Assembly: GCA_947623455.1 (NCBI GenBank)
Contig: OX392532.1
Span: 47,557,058 to 47,621,057 of the forward strand
Origin: Mimachlamys varia
Taxonomy: Eukaryota; Mollusca; Bivalvia; Pectinida; Pectinidae
Direction: 5' to 3'
DNA: 64,000 nucleotides
Under the pieces are notes generated by a model. It worked only from the letters and a program-made list of their open reading frames with translations, ran no database searches and had not been told where the DNA came from. Position numbers and translations under genes: made by a program. Below are positions 41,322 to 53,459 of this stretch, one piece after another; within the stretch, counting starts at the first letter, position 1; each line of letters starts with the position of its first letter.

Positions 41322-44300
41322 CATTGTATGAGCATTACAAGACGGGCGTGTATTGTATAAGCATTATAGGACGGGATGGTATTGTATGACCGTTACAGGA
41401 CGGGATTGTATTGTATGAGCATATCAGGACGGAAGTGTATTGTATGACCATTACAGGACGGGAGTGTATTGTATGACCATTACAGGACGGGAGTGTATTG
41501 TATGAGCATTATAGGACGGGATGGTATTGTATGACCGTTACAGGACGGAAGTGTATTGTATGACCATTACAGGACGGGAATGTATTGTATGACCATTACA
41601 GGACGGGATGGTAGTGTATGACCATTACAGGACGGGGGTGTATTGTATGACCATTACAGGACGGAAGTGTACTGTATGAACATTATAGGACGGAAGTGTA
41701 TTGTATGACCATTACAGAATGGGAGTGTATTGTATGACCATTACAGAATGGGAGTGTATTGTATGACCATTACAGAATGGGAGTGTATTGTATGACCATT
41801 ACAGGACTGGGGGTATTGTATGACAATTACAGGACTTGGGGGTATTGTATGACCGTTACAGGACGGGAGGGTATTGTATGACCATTACAGGACGGCAGTG
41901 TATTGTATAAGCATTATAGGACGGGATGGTATTGTATGACCGTTACAGGACGGGATTGTATTGTATGAGCATATCAGGACGGAAGTGTATTGTATGACCA
42001 TTACAGGACGGGAGTGTATTGTATGAGCATTATATGACGGGATGGTATTGTATGACCGTTACAGGACGGAAGTGTTTTGTATGAGCATTATAGGACGGGA
42101 GTGTATTGTATGACCATTACAGAATGGGAGTGTATTGTATGACCATTACAGGACTGGGGGTATTGTATGACCGTTACAGGACGGGAGGGTATTGTATGAC
42201 TACTACAGGACGGGGGTGTATTGTATGAGCATTATAGGACGGGATGGTATTGTATGACCGTTACAGGACGGGAGTGTATTGTATGACCATTACAGGACGG
42301 CAGTGTATTGTATGAGCATTATAGGACGGGATGGTATTGTATGAGCATTATAGGACGGGATGGTATTGTATGAGCATTACAGGACGGGATGGTATTGTAT
42401 GACCGTTACAGGACGGAGGGTATTGTATGACCATTACAGGACGGTAGTGTATTGTATAAGCATTATAGGACAGGATGGTATTGTATGGCCGTTACAGGAC
42501 GGGATTGTATTGTATGAGCATATCAGGACGGAAGTGTATTGTATGACCATTACAAGACGGGAGTGTATTGTATGACCATTACAGGACGGGAGTGTATTGT
42601 ATGAGCATTATAGGACGAGATGGTATTGTATGACCGTTACAGGACGGAAGTGTATTGTATGAGCATTATAGGGCGGGATTGTATTGTATGACCATTACAG
42701 GACGGGGTGTATTGTATGACCATTACAGGACGAGAGTGTATTGTATGAGCATTACAGGACGGGATGGTAGTGTATGACCATTACAGGACGGGGGTGTATT
42801 GTATGACCATTACAGGACGGGAGTGTATTGTATGACCATTACAGGACGGGAGTGTATTGTTTGACCATTACAGGACGGGAATGTATTGTATGACCATTAC
42901 AGGACGGGATTGTAGTGTATGACCATTACAGGACGGGAGGGTATTGTATGACCATTACAGGATGGGAGTGTATTGTATGACAATTACAGGATTTGGGGGT
43001 ATTGTATGACCGTTACAGGACGGGAGGGTATTGTATGACCATTACAGGACGGCAGTGTATTGTATAAGCATTATAGGACGGGATGGTATTGTATGACCGT
43101 TACAGGACGGGATTGTATTGTATGAGCATATCAGGACGGAAGTGTATTGTATGACCATTACAGGACGGGAGTGTATTGTATGAGCATTATAGGACGGGAT
43201 GGTATTGTATGACCGTTACAGGACGGAAGTGCATTGTATGAGCATTATAGGACGGGAGTGTATTGTATGACCATTACTGAATGGGAGTGTATTGTATGAC
43301 AATTACAGGATGGGAGTGTATTGTATGACAATTACAGGACTTGGGGGTATTGTATGACCGTTACAGGACGGGAGGGTATTGTATGACCATTACAGGACGG
43401 TAGTGTATTGTATAAGCATTATAGGACGGGATGGTATTGTATGACCGTTACAGGACGGGATTGTATTGTATGAGCATATCAGGACGGAAGTGTATTGTAT
43501 GACCATTACAGGACGGGAGTGTATTGTATGACCATTACAGGACGGGAGTGTATTGTATGAGCATTATAGGACGGGGTGGTATTGTATGACCGTTACAGGA
43601 CGGAAGTGTATTGTATGAGCATTATAGGGCGGGATTGTATTGTATGAACATTACAGGACGGGGTGTATTGTATGACCATTACAGGACGAGAGTGTATTGT
43701 ATGAGCATTACAGGACGGGATGGTAGTGTATGACCATTACAGGACGGGGGTGTATTGTATGAGCATTACAGGACGGGGTGTATTGTATGACCATTACAGG
43801 ACGAGAGTGTATTGTATGACCATTACAGGACGGGATGGTAGTGTATGACCATTACAGGACGGGGTGTATTGTATGACCATTACAGGACGGGAGTGTATTG
43901 TATGACCATTACAGGACGGGAATGTATTGTATGACCATTACAGGACGGGATTGTAGTGTATGACCATTACAGGACGGGGGTGTATTGTATGACCATTACA
44001 GGACGGGAGTGTATTGTATGACCATTACAGGACGGGAATGTATTGTATGACCATTACAGGACGGGATGGTAGTGTATGACCATTACAGGACGGAAGTGTA
44101 TTGTATGAACATTATAGGACGGGAATGTATTGTATGACCATTACAGAATGGGAGTGTATTGTATGACCATTACAGGACTGGGGGTATTGTATGACCGTTA
44201 CAGAATGGGAGGGTATTGTATGACTACTACAGGACGGGGGTGTATTGTATGAGCATTATAGGACGGGATGGTATTGTATGACCATTACAGAATGGGAGTG

Positions 44301-44855
44301 TATTGTATGACCATTACAGGACTGGGGGTATTGTATGACCGTTACAGGACGGGAGGGTATTATATGACTACTACAGGACGGGGGTGTATTGTATGAGCAT
44401 TATAGGACGGGATGGTATTGTATGACCGTTACAGGACGGGATTGTATTGTATGACCATTACAGGACTGGGGGTATTGTATGACCGTTACAGGACGGGAGT
44501 GTATTGTATGACCATTACAGGACGGCAGTGTATTGTATGAGCATTATAGGACGGGATGGTATTGTATGAGCATTACATGACGGGAGGGTATTGTATGACC
44601 ATTACAGGACGGGGTGTATTGTATGACCATTACAGGATGGGAGTGTATTGTATGACCATTACAGGACTGGGGGTATTGTATGACCGTTACAGGACGGGAG
44701 TGTATTGTATGACTACTACAGGACGGGAGTGTATTGTATGACTATTACAGGACGGGAGTGTATTGTGACAATTACAGGACGGGAGTGTATCGTTTAGCCA
44801 TTATAGGACGGGAGTGTATCGTTTAACTATTACAGGACAGATTGTATTGTATATT
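41322..44855. repeat. 29-bp minisatellite, about 120 copies, with higher-order blocks
   Basis: The monomer is GGGAGTGTATTGTATGACCA followed by TTACAGGAC; starts at 41460 and 41489 give 29 bp. A distinctive variant, GAGCATATCAGGACGG, appears at 41417, 41967, 42516, 43124 and 43472. The spacing is 550, 549, 608 and 348 bp, close to 19, 19, 21 and 12 monomers, so long multi-monomer blocks were themselves duplicated. Confidence 0.96.
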
Positions 44856-45052
44856 AAGTATACAGACTGTCCTACATTTTACTACAGTGAGCCTCAAATT
44901 AACTGTATTTATGACAGAAGTTATAATAGTATAAGCATTAACAAAACTATGATTTAGAAAATTACGGCCATGATGGATGAATATTGATAGTCGCATTTTC
45001 CCACACCAAAATTAGATATTTTCTTATAATTTGGATCTAAGTGCATGGTTAC

Positions 45053-45225
45053 CTGTTGGTTTGCCGAACTATTTCTTTGATTAACTCTAACGAAAAAAAG
45101 AGATAGAAGTGCTTAATGGGCGAAGAATCTCTTCGTGGCATATTTTTCGGTCCATCAGCATTATCTCTCTGGCGATGGCCTGCTGGTTGGGACACTCTTA
45201 GCCACGGATTGCTTGCGTCAGCCAT
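45053..45225 (-). CDS. piggyBac-like transposase N-terminal exon or relic
   Basis: From ATG at 45225 the frame reads MADASNPWLRVSQPAG, then RRDSSPIKHFYLFFSLELIK and EIVRQTNR. The SSPIxxFxLFFxxxLxxxIVxxTN pattern is the start of the DDE_Tnp_1_7 (piggyBac) domain. It then meets CAG/GTAACC, a plausible donor at 45053, or a TAA two bases on if unspliced. No catalytic Asp residues are visible downstream, where the 29-bp array begins. Either it is the first exon of a piggyBac-derived gene whose other exons lie beyond the array, or a truncated relic. Confidence 0.6.
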
Positions 45226-45250
45226 TATCAAGATAATGTCATGACGGTTA

Positions 45251-45258
45251 TGACGTCA
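45251..45258 (-). promoter_or_regulatory. CRE palindrome upstream of the piggyBac-like ATG
   Basis: TGACGTCA, a perfect CREB/ATF site, lies 26 bp before the ATG at 45225 on the minus strand. A TCATGAC palindrome lies between them. Confidence 0.5.
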
Positions 45259-45259
45259 T

Positions 45260-47504
45260 ATTTGTTCCTTGCATATTCCCTCAAAAGTAAAAGAGTGTAT
45301 TGAGGCTTGCCTTGTTGTGAGTTTGTTAGCGGCTATCGATCACTTGTCTCTTTCTAGTTCTACGTACAGTATAGTGACAACTTTCAGCATATTTGTATTA
45401 ATATGATTTTGTCATGAAATTGGGGTTATCCAGCACAAATTGCACACTAAATATATCAAATATCAATCCATAAATACCTATACGTAGGTATTCAGATGAT
45501 AAGATAACAGATTGAAGTGAAGGAGAAGGATAAGGTGTATGAGTTTATACTAGCTAGTAAGTAATTCGGACAATCTAGACCGACAAAATTTACTCGACCA
45601 TCCCCCATCACTAGAGAAGAGTAGAAAATCGAGTTGAGAGAGGACGCTTCTTTATTTCCATGAGGGTCAGAGAGAAAGGTTTCTGCAAGCCAGTGGATTG
45701 GGCAACCCCAACCTATAAACATTGTTCTGAAAAGTAATTGTATTATCATACCAAGTCTGTGGGCGTAATTAAACACTCCGCATTATAAGATTCTAAACAC
45801 TAGTTATGCTCTCATATGTATTTGTTGTTTAAACCTACAATTAACACAATATATTTTTGATATATATAGGGTTTTTTTTCATTTTTCACCAGTTTTTGTC
45901 GGCTGTTTCATGAACGATAACTCAATTCTTACAATATTCACAAGAAATATATTCTTAATTTACTATAATATTTAGATGGGAAACAACCTAGTTCACAATA
46001 TATACTATAGGATTCGGGGTAGATTTTTTAACATAAGTATGTTAGGTAAGATACTAGTTACATATATGATACAGACTATAGTTTACCTGTAATTAAATCC
46101 TATTGTTCTCTACCTGACACCAAATCTCACTTAACATACACCCAACACCTTACCTGTATATAGAAAAATGCCAAATGTATGCTACGTGAGACGACACGTG
46201 TTACTCAATTATATAGCAAGTAATTATAACTTTGGAAGGAGGGGTTGGGGAGGGTGGGGGGGCAACTATCAAAGTTGAAACTAACTGGTAACAGTTGAGT
46301 ATGTTGCGGTTATTATCCACTCTTTATAATTTTGAAATGTGTACTCTAGATCTGTAGTTAGATCTCGACTTTGAATGGAATATCGAGTGTACTTTTTGAA
46401 ATCTCCAGAACTCGCCGTCAAGCCACAAAGTACATGTCACAAACGTCCCTGATGTCACTTTATTTAAAAAAAAAATTAAATTTGACTCTTCTTTTCAACA
46501 TGACAAATGCTGTTGAAAAATTGAATGATATGTCTGTATCACATTTGATATTTTTTCATATTTCATTAAAAAAAATAATGAAAGCGGATTAAATCCAATT
46601 AAGTAATAATCTCATCTTATTTTCAAAAGATGTTCCAAGTTCATTTCTTGCCAGTAAAACACGGAGGGTTTCAAATGCCTAATCTCATTTTTTCCTCAAA
46701 CATAATTCGAAATAAATTGTTCTTGTTTTCTATTTCGATGTTTGTGCCTGAAGACAGGTAACATCGGGATTTCGCTCATGTTCCTTTTATTCTACAATAT
46801 TCACGCTTACTTTTTTTCATACTGCATAGACATACATATGTTTCAATGAATGGAAAGGTATTACCTTTATCCACGCGTATTATTTCTCGAACATAAGGAT
46901 AAAAGAAGTCGAAATGTTATACCCGTCAAAACATGTTATACAGGTCGAACACATTAGTAAAAGTTATGTATTTTTATTCTTCAATATAGATTAAGTACAT
47001 TGTACATATTAAAAGGATTGTTTTATGATTCTGTATGATGTAAATAAATGCAATAAACATATATGTTTTTCGAAGTTCTGAGTCTGTACACGGATTTATA
47101 GATCATATCTAAGTCCGTGGTCTATAGTTACATCAATACCTTTCCCTTGTTTTTTGGGGTTGTTTCTAAGTAGTTTGTATGTATACAGCCACGGACTTAG
47201 ATAGAATCTAAGTCCGTGATACAGCCGACCAAATATGCATACATATTTTTCAGTGTGCATTTTAACAGGTGCAGGCTGACAGGTGTTACGATCAGTTCCT
47301 GCTGATATGTGTATGCAATCAATGATGGCGACCATCAGTGAATACACACCCTGATGAAATCAAATATGAGAAAATTAATACATAATCATATCTAATGTTT
47401 GGTCTGAAGTCTAACAGGTTTTCCACAAATTAATAACCTGTTAATTATGTTAGCGAATCCGGTGGCAGGGACGTATATGTATATATGTATATACGCCCCT
47501 GTCG
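45260..47504. other. No gene supported
   Basis: The minus frame at 45492-45776 contains WGCPIHWLAETFLSD and is not recognised. CACGGACTTAGAT and its complement recur at 47108, 47193, 47208 and 48648, which suggests small mobile-element ends. Confidence 0.4.
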
Positions 47505-47935
47505 GTGGTAATTGATTTATTGTCGAATGACCACGTGTGCCGCACACCTGTGGGACTCCCGACCCACCTCCACACTAATTACTGCCCCCTGGGGCACACA
47601 ACACCTTGCAATTATCAGGAGGGTCATTTATGAACTCTGTACAGCCTATAGATATAATCAGTGTCATAATCTTGAATATAAGACTCTCTACAAATAAGAA
47701 GTCGTGATACGATTCATACTATTTTAATATAATGGATACATAAGTCAGTGCGGTTACCGTTGTGACGTCACTTCCGCTCTTATGGCAAAATCGGTGATTT
47801 TCTGATTTGCGTTCAGGTATGAAATGGTCAAAACTTCGTAATTTTGACAAAAACAAAAGTTATGTGATCATTATCTCACTTAATATATAACAATCTTTCC
47901 ATACACGAAATATGGTTCAGCACTACAGTTACCCT
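47505..47935 (+). mobile_element. Dispersed element, copy 1 of an inverted pair
   Basis: Matches the reverse complement of 51905-52235 in several blocks in order: ATTGATTTATTGTCGAATGACC, CCCCTGGGGCA, TATAATCAGTGTCA, GACGTCACTTCCG, CTTATGGCAAAAT and GGTTCAGCACTACAGTTACC at the end. There is no coding frame. Confidence 0.65.
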
Positions 47936-47970
47936 GTCCCGCCCAACACAGGGACACAATATATATAATA

Positions 47971-48181
47971 TAAACTTTATTTATTTTTCAACGTTATGCA
48001 ACTAATACTAATCACTCCTGTTGGCCCGGATGTTAGCGCGCTAGGGGTCTTATTGTGGGAGTACCCGGAGAAAACCCACGTGGTCGGGCAGGTGACCCCA
48101 TACCTTTTTACGTCCGGTTGGGGAATCGAACCCCGGCTGCCTTGGTGAAAGGCAAGTGCGTTATCCACTGCACCACCCGAC
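47971..48181 (-). mobile_element. tRNA-derived SINE, copy 2 (better preserved)
   Basis: On the minus strand: TCGGGTGGTGCAGTGGATAA (A box), then GGGGTTCGATTCCCCAACC (B box). The body is shared with the copy at 7384-7601, then an AT-rich tail. It is closely similar to that copy, so the family was active in this genome. Confidence 0.85.
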
Positions 48182-49741
48182 ACGATATATATGACTAGTT
48201 ATAACGTAAAACACGACCAGTTTATAGTTATGATGATATCACGTGTTCGATAACTTGTTGAAGTCGCGGCTACAGTTGTATTGGATATTAGCACGTGCGT
48301 TCTGCCCGATGTGTCGACAAGAAATATTTTGTTGTCCTATGTCCACGTTCTCCTGGCTATCTCCCAGTCGTCGAGTGTGATTTCTTTCTTATTTTCGTTA
48401 TTTTCCTATATACAGATAAGATGACGGGTGAATGAAATCTGCTCCCTGGATAATATATTCCCTTAGTATATATTTCATCATTACTAGTATTCGTTACATC
48501 TTGACAATGATCTTAACTGTTTATTTATATTTGATGATTTTATTTACATAATTATATTTTGAATTTTGATTTTGTATCTTGTACTCTTTTATATCACACT
48601 CTCTTAATAGCATGACCCTACTCAATCGCACACTTTATTCTTTCATCTAAGTCCGTGTCTACAGCCAGTTGTATACTAGGTGAGACTAAACTGTCCCGGG
48701 TGTCCAATAGTCGACACTAATTGACGCTCCAGCATCAATTAAATGGGTCAGTGAACCGTGACAGAGGTTTGCGTACTCGTGAGGAAGGTGACCATGAGGA
48801 ATAGCCACGGGGTACAGTTATACCAGGGACGTATATGTCACATATATCTGTAAATGTGTTTATTGAGTACTGTAACATTTAACGTACATTATTGAACGGC
48901 GTGTCTATTTATTATGTCACTCTCCTGTGTGTAAGTCTGTGTGTACTACGAAATTAGAAGCTATCTTAGTCTTTTTACTAATTAAAAAATAGATCTATAC
49001 GATGAAATTGCATTGATACAACACATGAGCTTTCTATATGACCTAATATACTACTTGAGAGATACCTGATCTTTTACAATCAGTTTATATTCGAAATGTA
49101 CACTATGTAACAATGGTTTATCTGCCGGTGAAGTATTAGCAGAACTTGACCTGGTACAATAATGTACGTTTAGTCATGAAATGGAAATCTTGAATGATGG
49201 CCACGCACCTGGTTAGCGTTTTTTTTATAAGTGCTGTCTAAAAGGATCGGGAATTGTTTATTGTATGTAATATTTGTATGCAGATTAAATGGTACTTGTT
49301 TTGGGGAAGTATAGGGATCGACTTTACCAGGCATCACGTGTCCCAAGTATGGTACCCAGCTGTTGTGGGTTTTTTTAACCCGTACCATATAATACACTAC
49401 AAAATGCGTATTAGCAAGTATAAATACTACAACCTTCTGCTGATTTAGCAATTGCTGTAAGTTGTGTGAAGGGATACAGATCTAGTTATAAGAGATATAT
49501 TATAGAAGTTTTATACATTTATGTCTTGACAAGTGTTACGAAACGTGACGGCATATAGAACCTGACGAAGGCATTCAAATCAAATAGATCCATCACAACG
49601 TGACGTTTAAGAATTATATTTAAGAAATTATCATTGTGATAAATAGTTCATTTCGTACATGCACACACTTCTTATTTAATACAAACATCCCGACTCGGGA
49701 AATAAACAATATTTTACAACAAGGAGCAGAAATGAAACTAG
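48182..49741. other. No gene seen
   Basis: Anonymous AT-rich DNA. Overlapping frames on both strands at 49170-49451 are unsupported. Confidence 0.4.
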
Positions 49742-49812
49742 TGAGGCGAGCCGGGCGCGAACCCGAGACCTCTAGATAATGGAGTCAGGACGTTACCACC
49801 AGGCCAAATGGT
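49742..49812 (-). mobile_element. tRNA-like SINE head, second family
   Basis: The minus strand reads TTTGGCCTGGTGGTAACGTC (A box) and GTCTCGGGTTCGCGCCCGG (B box) at pol III promoter spacing. It does not form a convincing full cloverleaf, so it is not called as a tRNA gene. Confidence 0.7.
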
Positions 49813-49977
49813 CCAAATCAGCTGACCTGGTTCGTAATTCCCTGATATTATTATGCAAGGTCGCGTCTCCACATAACACAAGATGTACAAATATATGATT
49901 CGATTGTATTTATTATTACAAACACATTGTTAACTCCTCAAACCATTTCACACCCACGTACCATGCTGCTTTTGATC

Positions 49978-50220
49978 ACAGGGACCTGAGAATTTGTTAC
50001 AGCTAGTTTTGGACCTAAAATAGGGTGTTTAGCGTAATTTTACACATTTGGGGGGTTAAGATCAATTTCCGATAAAAATGCTCCCTCAGTAGTCATAAAA
50101 GCTGACTACTGAGGGAGCATTTTTATCGGAAATTGATCTTAACCCCCCAAATGTGTGAAATTACGCTAAACACCCTATTTTAGGTCCAAAACTAGCTGTA
50201 ACAAATTCTCAGGTCCCTGT
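49978..50220. mobile_element. Foldback MITE, 118-bp arms, 10-bp target duplication
   Basis: Arms 49978-50095 and 50103-50220 are near-perfect inverted copies around a 7-nt loop (TAAAAGC). GCTTTTGATC flanks the element on both sides (49968-49977 and 50221-50230). Long inverted repeats with a 9-11 bp duplication fit a Mutator-like non-autonomous element. The near-perfect arms point to recent insertion. Older relatives are at 1606 and 34332. Confidence 0.92.
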
Positions 50221-50230
50221 GCTTTTGATC

Positions 50231-51074
50231 TAACATGAAGGACAATGTACAAAAAGTTGAAAATTAAATAAGAGAAATACAGTATATGTCTCTGTTGAAT
50301 CTTAAAGATATTGGAATGAAGGTCCCGTTCGTTTGACTTTGTTCATAATAATGACTTATATTAGGAATTTCATTTTGAATTGAAATGCTTACATCAACAT
50401 CTTTATTTCCTAACTTATAACGCAGACAAAAGGAGATACCGCCCCTGGTTATATCAGGAGTGGCGGTTTACTGAATTGTAAACAATAGGGTTCTTTTCTT
50501 TGGAATATATGGAAGTACATTACTTAATACTTTAAACAAACGATACACAATGACAAAATCTCAAATCTCGAACACATAAGATTCCTCATTTAACAATTAA
50601 AATCACAAGAACCTGACAATTTGCTACAGATGTATACAGTTTGACATCAAGTAAGGTTTTAAGAGTAATAAGATGATTTTTGGGTTTAGATAATTTTACG
50701 ACCCCCTCCCACCCCCATCCACTCAATGTCAATTAGATAGTCAGGGACGTATATGTGACATATACACGTCCATGCTATATTGAAAGATCGACCCTACCTA
50801 ATGACTAGTGAAGTACCGGTGGGGAATGTTGACTCCCTGCTGAGCTAATTATTACAAAGGCGGTCACGGTCATCGTAACTAACTCGCCGATCAGTTCTGG
50901 TATAAATATCCAGGTAAATCGATTATAAGACACCAAGAAAGTGGCTTTAGAAAGATGACATTGTGAAGATGTAAGTCAGAAATGAAATATGTGAATGAAC
51001 AGAACAGGTATACAAGAATGGACAACAAAAATATAGTTATTTTATCACCTGCATGTCACTCACGCACCTGTACA
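50231..51074. other. No gene seen
   Basis: Anonymous sequence. GGGACGTATATGTGACATATA at 50745 resembles 48829 and 47469, which hints at small dispersed repeats. Confidence 0.4.
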
Positions 51075-51648
51075 TAGTCCATCGGATAGGACTTTAAACG
51101 GTGTCCCGTGTAGGAATGTCCAACCTGCACGCTAAAGATCCCTCTGTGTATTATCGTAAGAGTAGGCGCGTAAACGCCGACACAGAGGCCAGGGATAAGA
51201 TAGGGCTAGTATAACTGTACCTTTTATTAAGCATATTTCGATGGACTTTTTTTAACTAACTTAATTTAACTAACTTACAAAATTGTAATAAGTAGGTACG
51301 GTTTAAGGTCATAGGACCCAGGGTGACGGTAACTAGCAAAATATAAATTAGTTTGACCATCGGCACATCTCAAAATCAACAGTCACCCTGCCGTCACCTA
51401 CGACTACGCCACTCCAGACACTTTGACGAGATACGGCTAGTGACTGACACAACAATAAATTTAACATTCGAACCCGAGGTCGATTCCAAATGTTTACAAA
51501 ATATCCATAATATAGAGCCAGATAATCGACCTCGTCCCCCCACTCCCCCCCCCCCCCCACCCCACTGAGCTTCCCTCACGCCGGACGGAACACCGATTAA
51601 CATCGGTGTGTGCTTCGGCGTTAAACTCGTAACTAACTAACTAACTAA
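51075..51648 (+). mobile_element. SINE-like composite with (AACT)n tail
   Basis: Near the start it has GGACTTTAAACGGTGTCCCG and GCACGCTAAAGATCC. It ends with ATCGGTGTGTGCTTCGGCGT, TAAACTCG and four AACT repeats (51625-51646). The tail type is common for mollusc SINEs. The left boundary and the middle (including a C-rich run at 51536-51563) are uncertain, and two elements may be merged here. Confidence 0.45.
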
Positions 51649-51681
51649 GATTATAAGACCGATTCAATACGTTAGATCACA

Positions 51682-51820
51682 GTTGCTTGAGTTCCTGTCA
51701 GTATATATAAAAAAATATTTATATATATTGAGCCGCGGCCCTTTACAGAATATATTACTGTAATGGGAGGCTCATTTCACACATATATATTTATTATTAA
51801 CTGACAGGAACTCGAGCAAC
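51682..51820. mobile_element. 139-bp MITE with 21-bp inverted ends
   Basis: GTTGCTTGAGTTCCTGTCAG (51682 onward) and the complement of 51800-51820 match at 20 of 21 positions. The AT-rich interior can also fold. No target duplication was found. Confidence 0.7.
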
Positions 51821-51904
51821 TTTGGTTTGATTTTGCATTGTGAATTTTGTAAAATTAGCAAAAAAGTTATTAACATGTTGTCAACTAAAATCATAGATTA
51901 TAAA

Positions 51905-52235
51905 GCTATACGGTAACTGCACTGCATGCTGAACCATCTTTCGTGAATGGAAAGATTGGTAATAATAAGTGAGATAATTCTCACGATTTATTTTTTGCTA
52001 ACAATACGAAGGTTTGACCATTTTGCCATAAGACCGGAAGTGAAGTCACAAAGGAAGACTCGTGTAGTCAGTATATAAAAGTGTATATTCAAGAATTTGA
52101 CACTGATTATAGATCAAGGCTGACCAACGTGTATGCCCCAGGGGCTGTAATTGGTGGTAGAGGGAGCACGGGGGTAGAGGTAGAGAACCAGCCTACAGGT
52201 GATCCACAGGTGGTCACTCGAGCATAAATCAATAA
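51905..52235 (-). mobile_element. Dispersed element, copy 2 of an inverted pair
   Basis: Inverted relative to 47505-47935. The outer ends read GGTAACTGCACTGC and the complement of GGTGCAGTTACTG, so the family may itself have inverted ends built on GTAACTG. Confidence 0.62.
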
Positions 52236-52490
52236 CAGTAACTGCACCACCGGATTCAATAAGCTGCGGACATATAGGAAATATAAGGAGGATTTACATA
52301 AAAAAATCACTTTTTTTGCGAGTGTCCTTTTTACACGCGCTGGCCTTTCGCGGTCATTGGATGGGGGTCTTCCTCTACATATAGGCATCTAATGGCAGCA
52401 GTTATATTATTATAAATGACACTTGGATGATCAGCCTTTTTTATAATAATGAAAAACTATGTACCTTGTTTTATAAATTCAGTGTAGCTA

Positions 52491-52491
52491 T

Positions 52492-52526
<35 letters not shown>

Positions 52527-52528
52527 GT
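52491..52528. repeat. (CTTG)n microsatellite
   Basis: A pure TTGC/CTTG tetranucleotide run of about nine units. Confidence 0.95.
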
Positions 52529-52740
52529 CAGCGCCGCTATAACCGCAGATGATATTTATCTGTCCAACCGGCGTGAGGGAAGTTACCTTCCCTCAGGGGG
52601 TGGGGGTGGGAGTGGGTGGGTTAGTGAACGAAGTCGCTTATCTATACCTATATCATATTTTATCCAATTGTGTTCTCTTTTGTTTTGTTTAGCGAGCGAC
52701 TTCGAGTTTAAAAAGTGCATTGCATTTTAAAATGTACAAG

Positions 52741-52830
52741 TCTGGCGTGGCGTAGTGGTAGGTACTGGGTGCTAGTTAGCTAGCTGGCCGCTGTAATATT
52801 ATGAGCCATCTCGAGACCATACGCAAGACC
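52741..52830 (+). mobile_element. Possible decayed tRNA-like SINE head
   Basis: CTGGCGTGGCGTAGTGGTAG resembles an A box. The B box is not convincing (TCTCGAGACCAT). Confidence 0.3.
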
Positions 52831-53068
52831 AGAAACAAGTCAGGGTCGCCATTTGTCCTATGGCCGTTTAACCCATACCTATGTAATGCTTTGATTAGTT
52901 AGTTTATTATAGGTTGGATGTCCATCTAAACGCCTTTTTAATAGGGTTTGGGTTGATATGCATGAGCTTGCATGTAGGGATCGACGAGGGTAAGGTTTAT
53001 ATCATGCTTGGGGTTTTATATAGGTTGGTAGGGTGTTGTTGAGGTGCTGGGATATGAATATGCGCGTA

Positions 53069-53450
53069 TAGTAGGGTATAAGGATAAGAGGGGGGGGGGG
53101 GGGTAGTAACATTATGTATGAGGTAGAGTGCATAAGCTTAGTAGGGAATAAGAATGGGGGGGGGGGGGTAGTTAACATTATGTTTGAGTTAGAGTGCATA
53201 AGCTTAGTAGGGTATAAGGATAAGGGGGGTAGTTAACATTATGTACGAGTTAGAGTGCATAAGCTTAGTAGGGTATAAGGATAAGGGGGGGGGGGGTAGT
53301 TAATATTATGTATGAGTTAGAGTGCATAAACTTAGTAGGGTATAAGGATAAGGGGGGTAGTTAACATTATGTATGAGTTAGAGTGCATAAGCTTAGTAGG
53401 GAATAAGAATGGGGGGTAGTTAACATAATGTTTGAGTTAGAGTGCATACG
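53069..53450. repeat. G-tract minisatellite, about 6 copies of 59-72 bp
   Basis: Each unit has AGTAGGGTATAAGGATAAG (or GGGAATAAGAAT), a G-run of 6 to 14, then GTAGTTAACATTATGTATGA and GTTAGAGTGCATAAGCTTA. Unit length varies with the G-run. The G-runs could form quadruplexes on the plus strand. Confidence 0.92.
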
Positions 53451-53459
53451 ACTTGGTTT

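Noticed and set aside
41322..44855. CRISPR-like array
   Set aside because: The units are contiguous 29-bp repeats with no unique spacers and no cas genes, in a eukaryotic context.
49742..49812. Genuine tRNA gene
   Set aside because: A and B boxes are present but paired acceptor and anticodon stems are not evident; SINE head is the better reading. The same applies to the heads at 7384, 47971, 54066 and 59300.
51353..51603. Overlapping Pro-rich and Gly-rich ORFs on both strands
   Set aside because: They result from the C-run at 51536-51563 within a SINE-like repeat.
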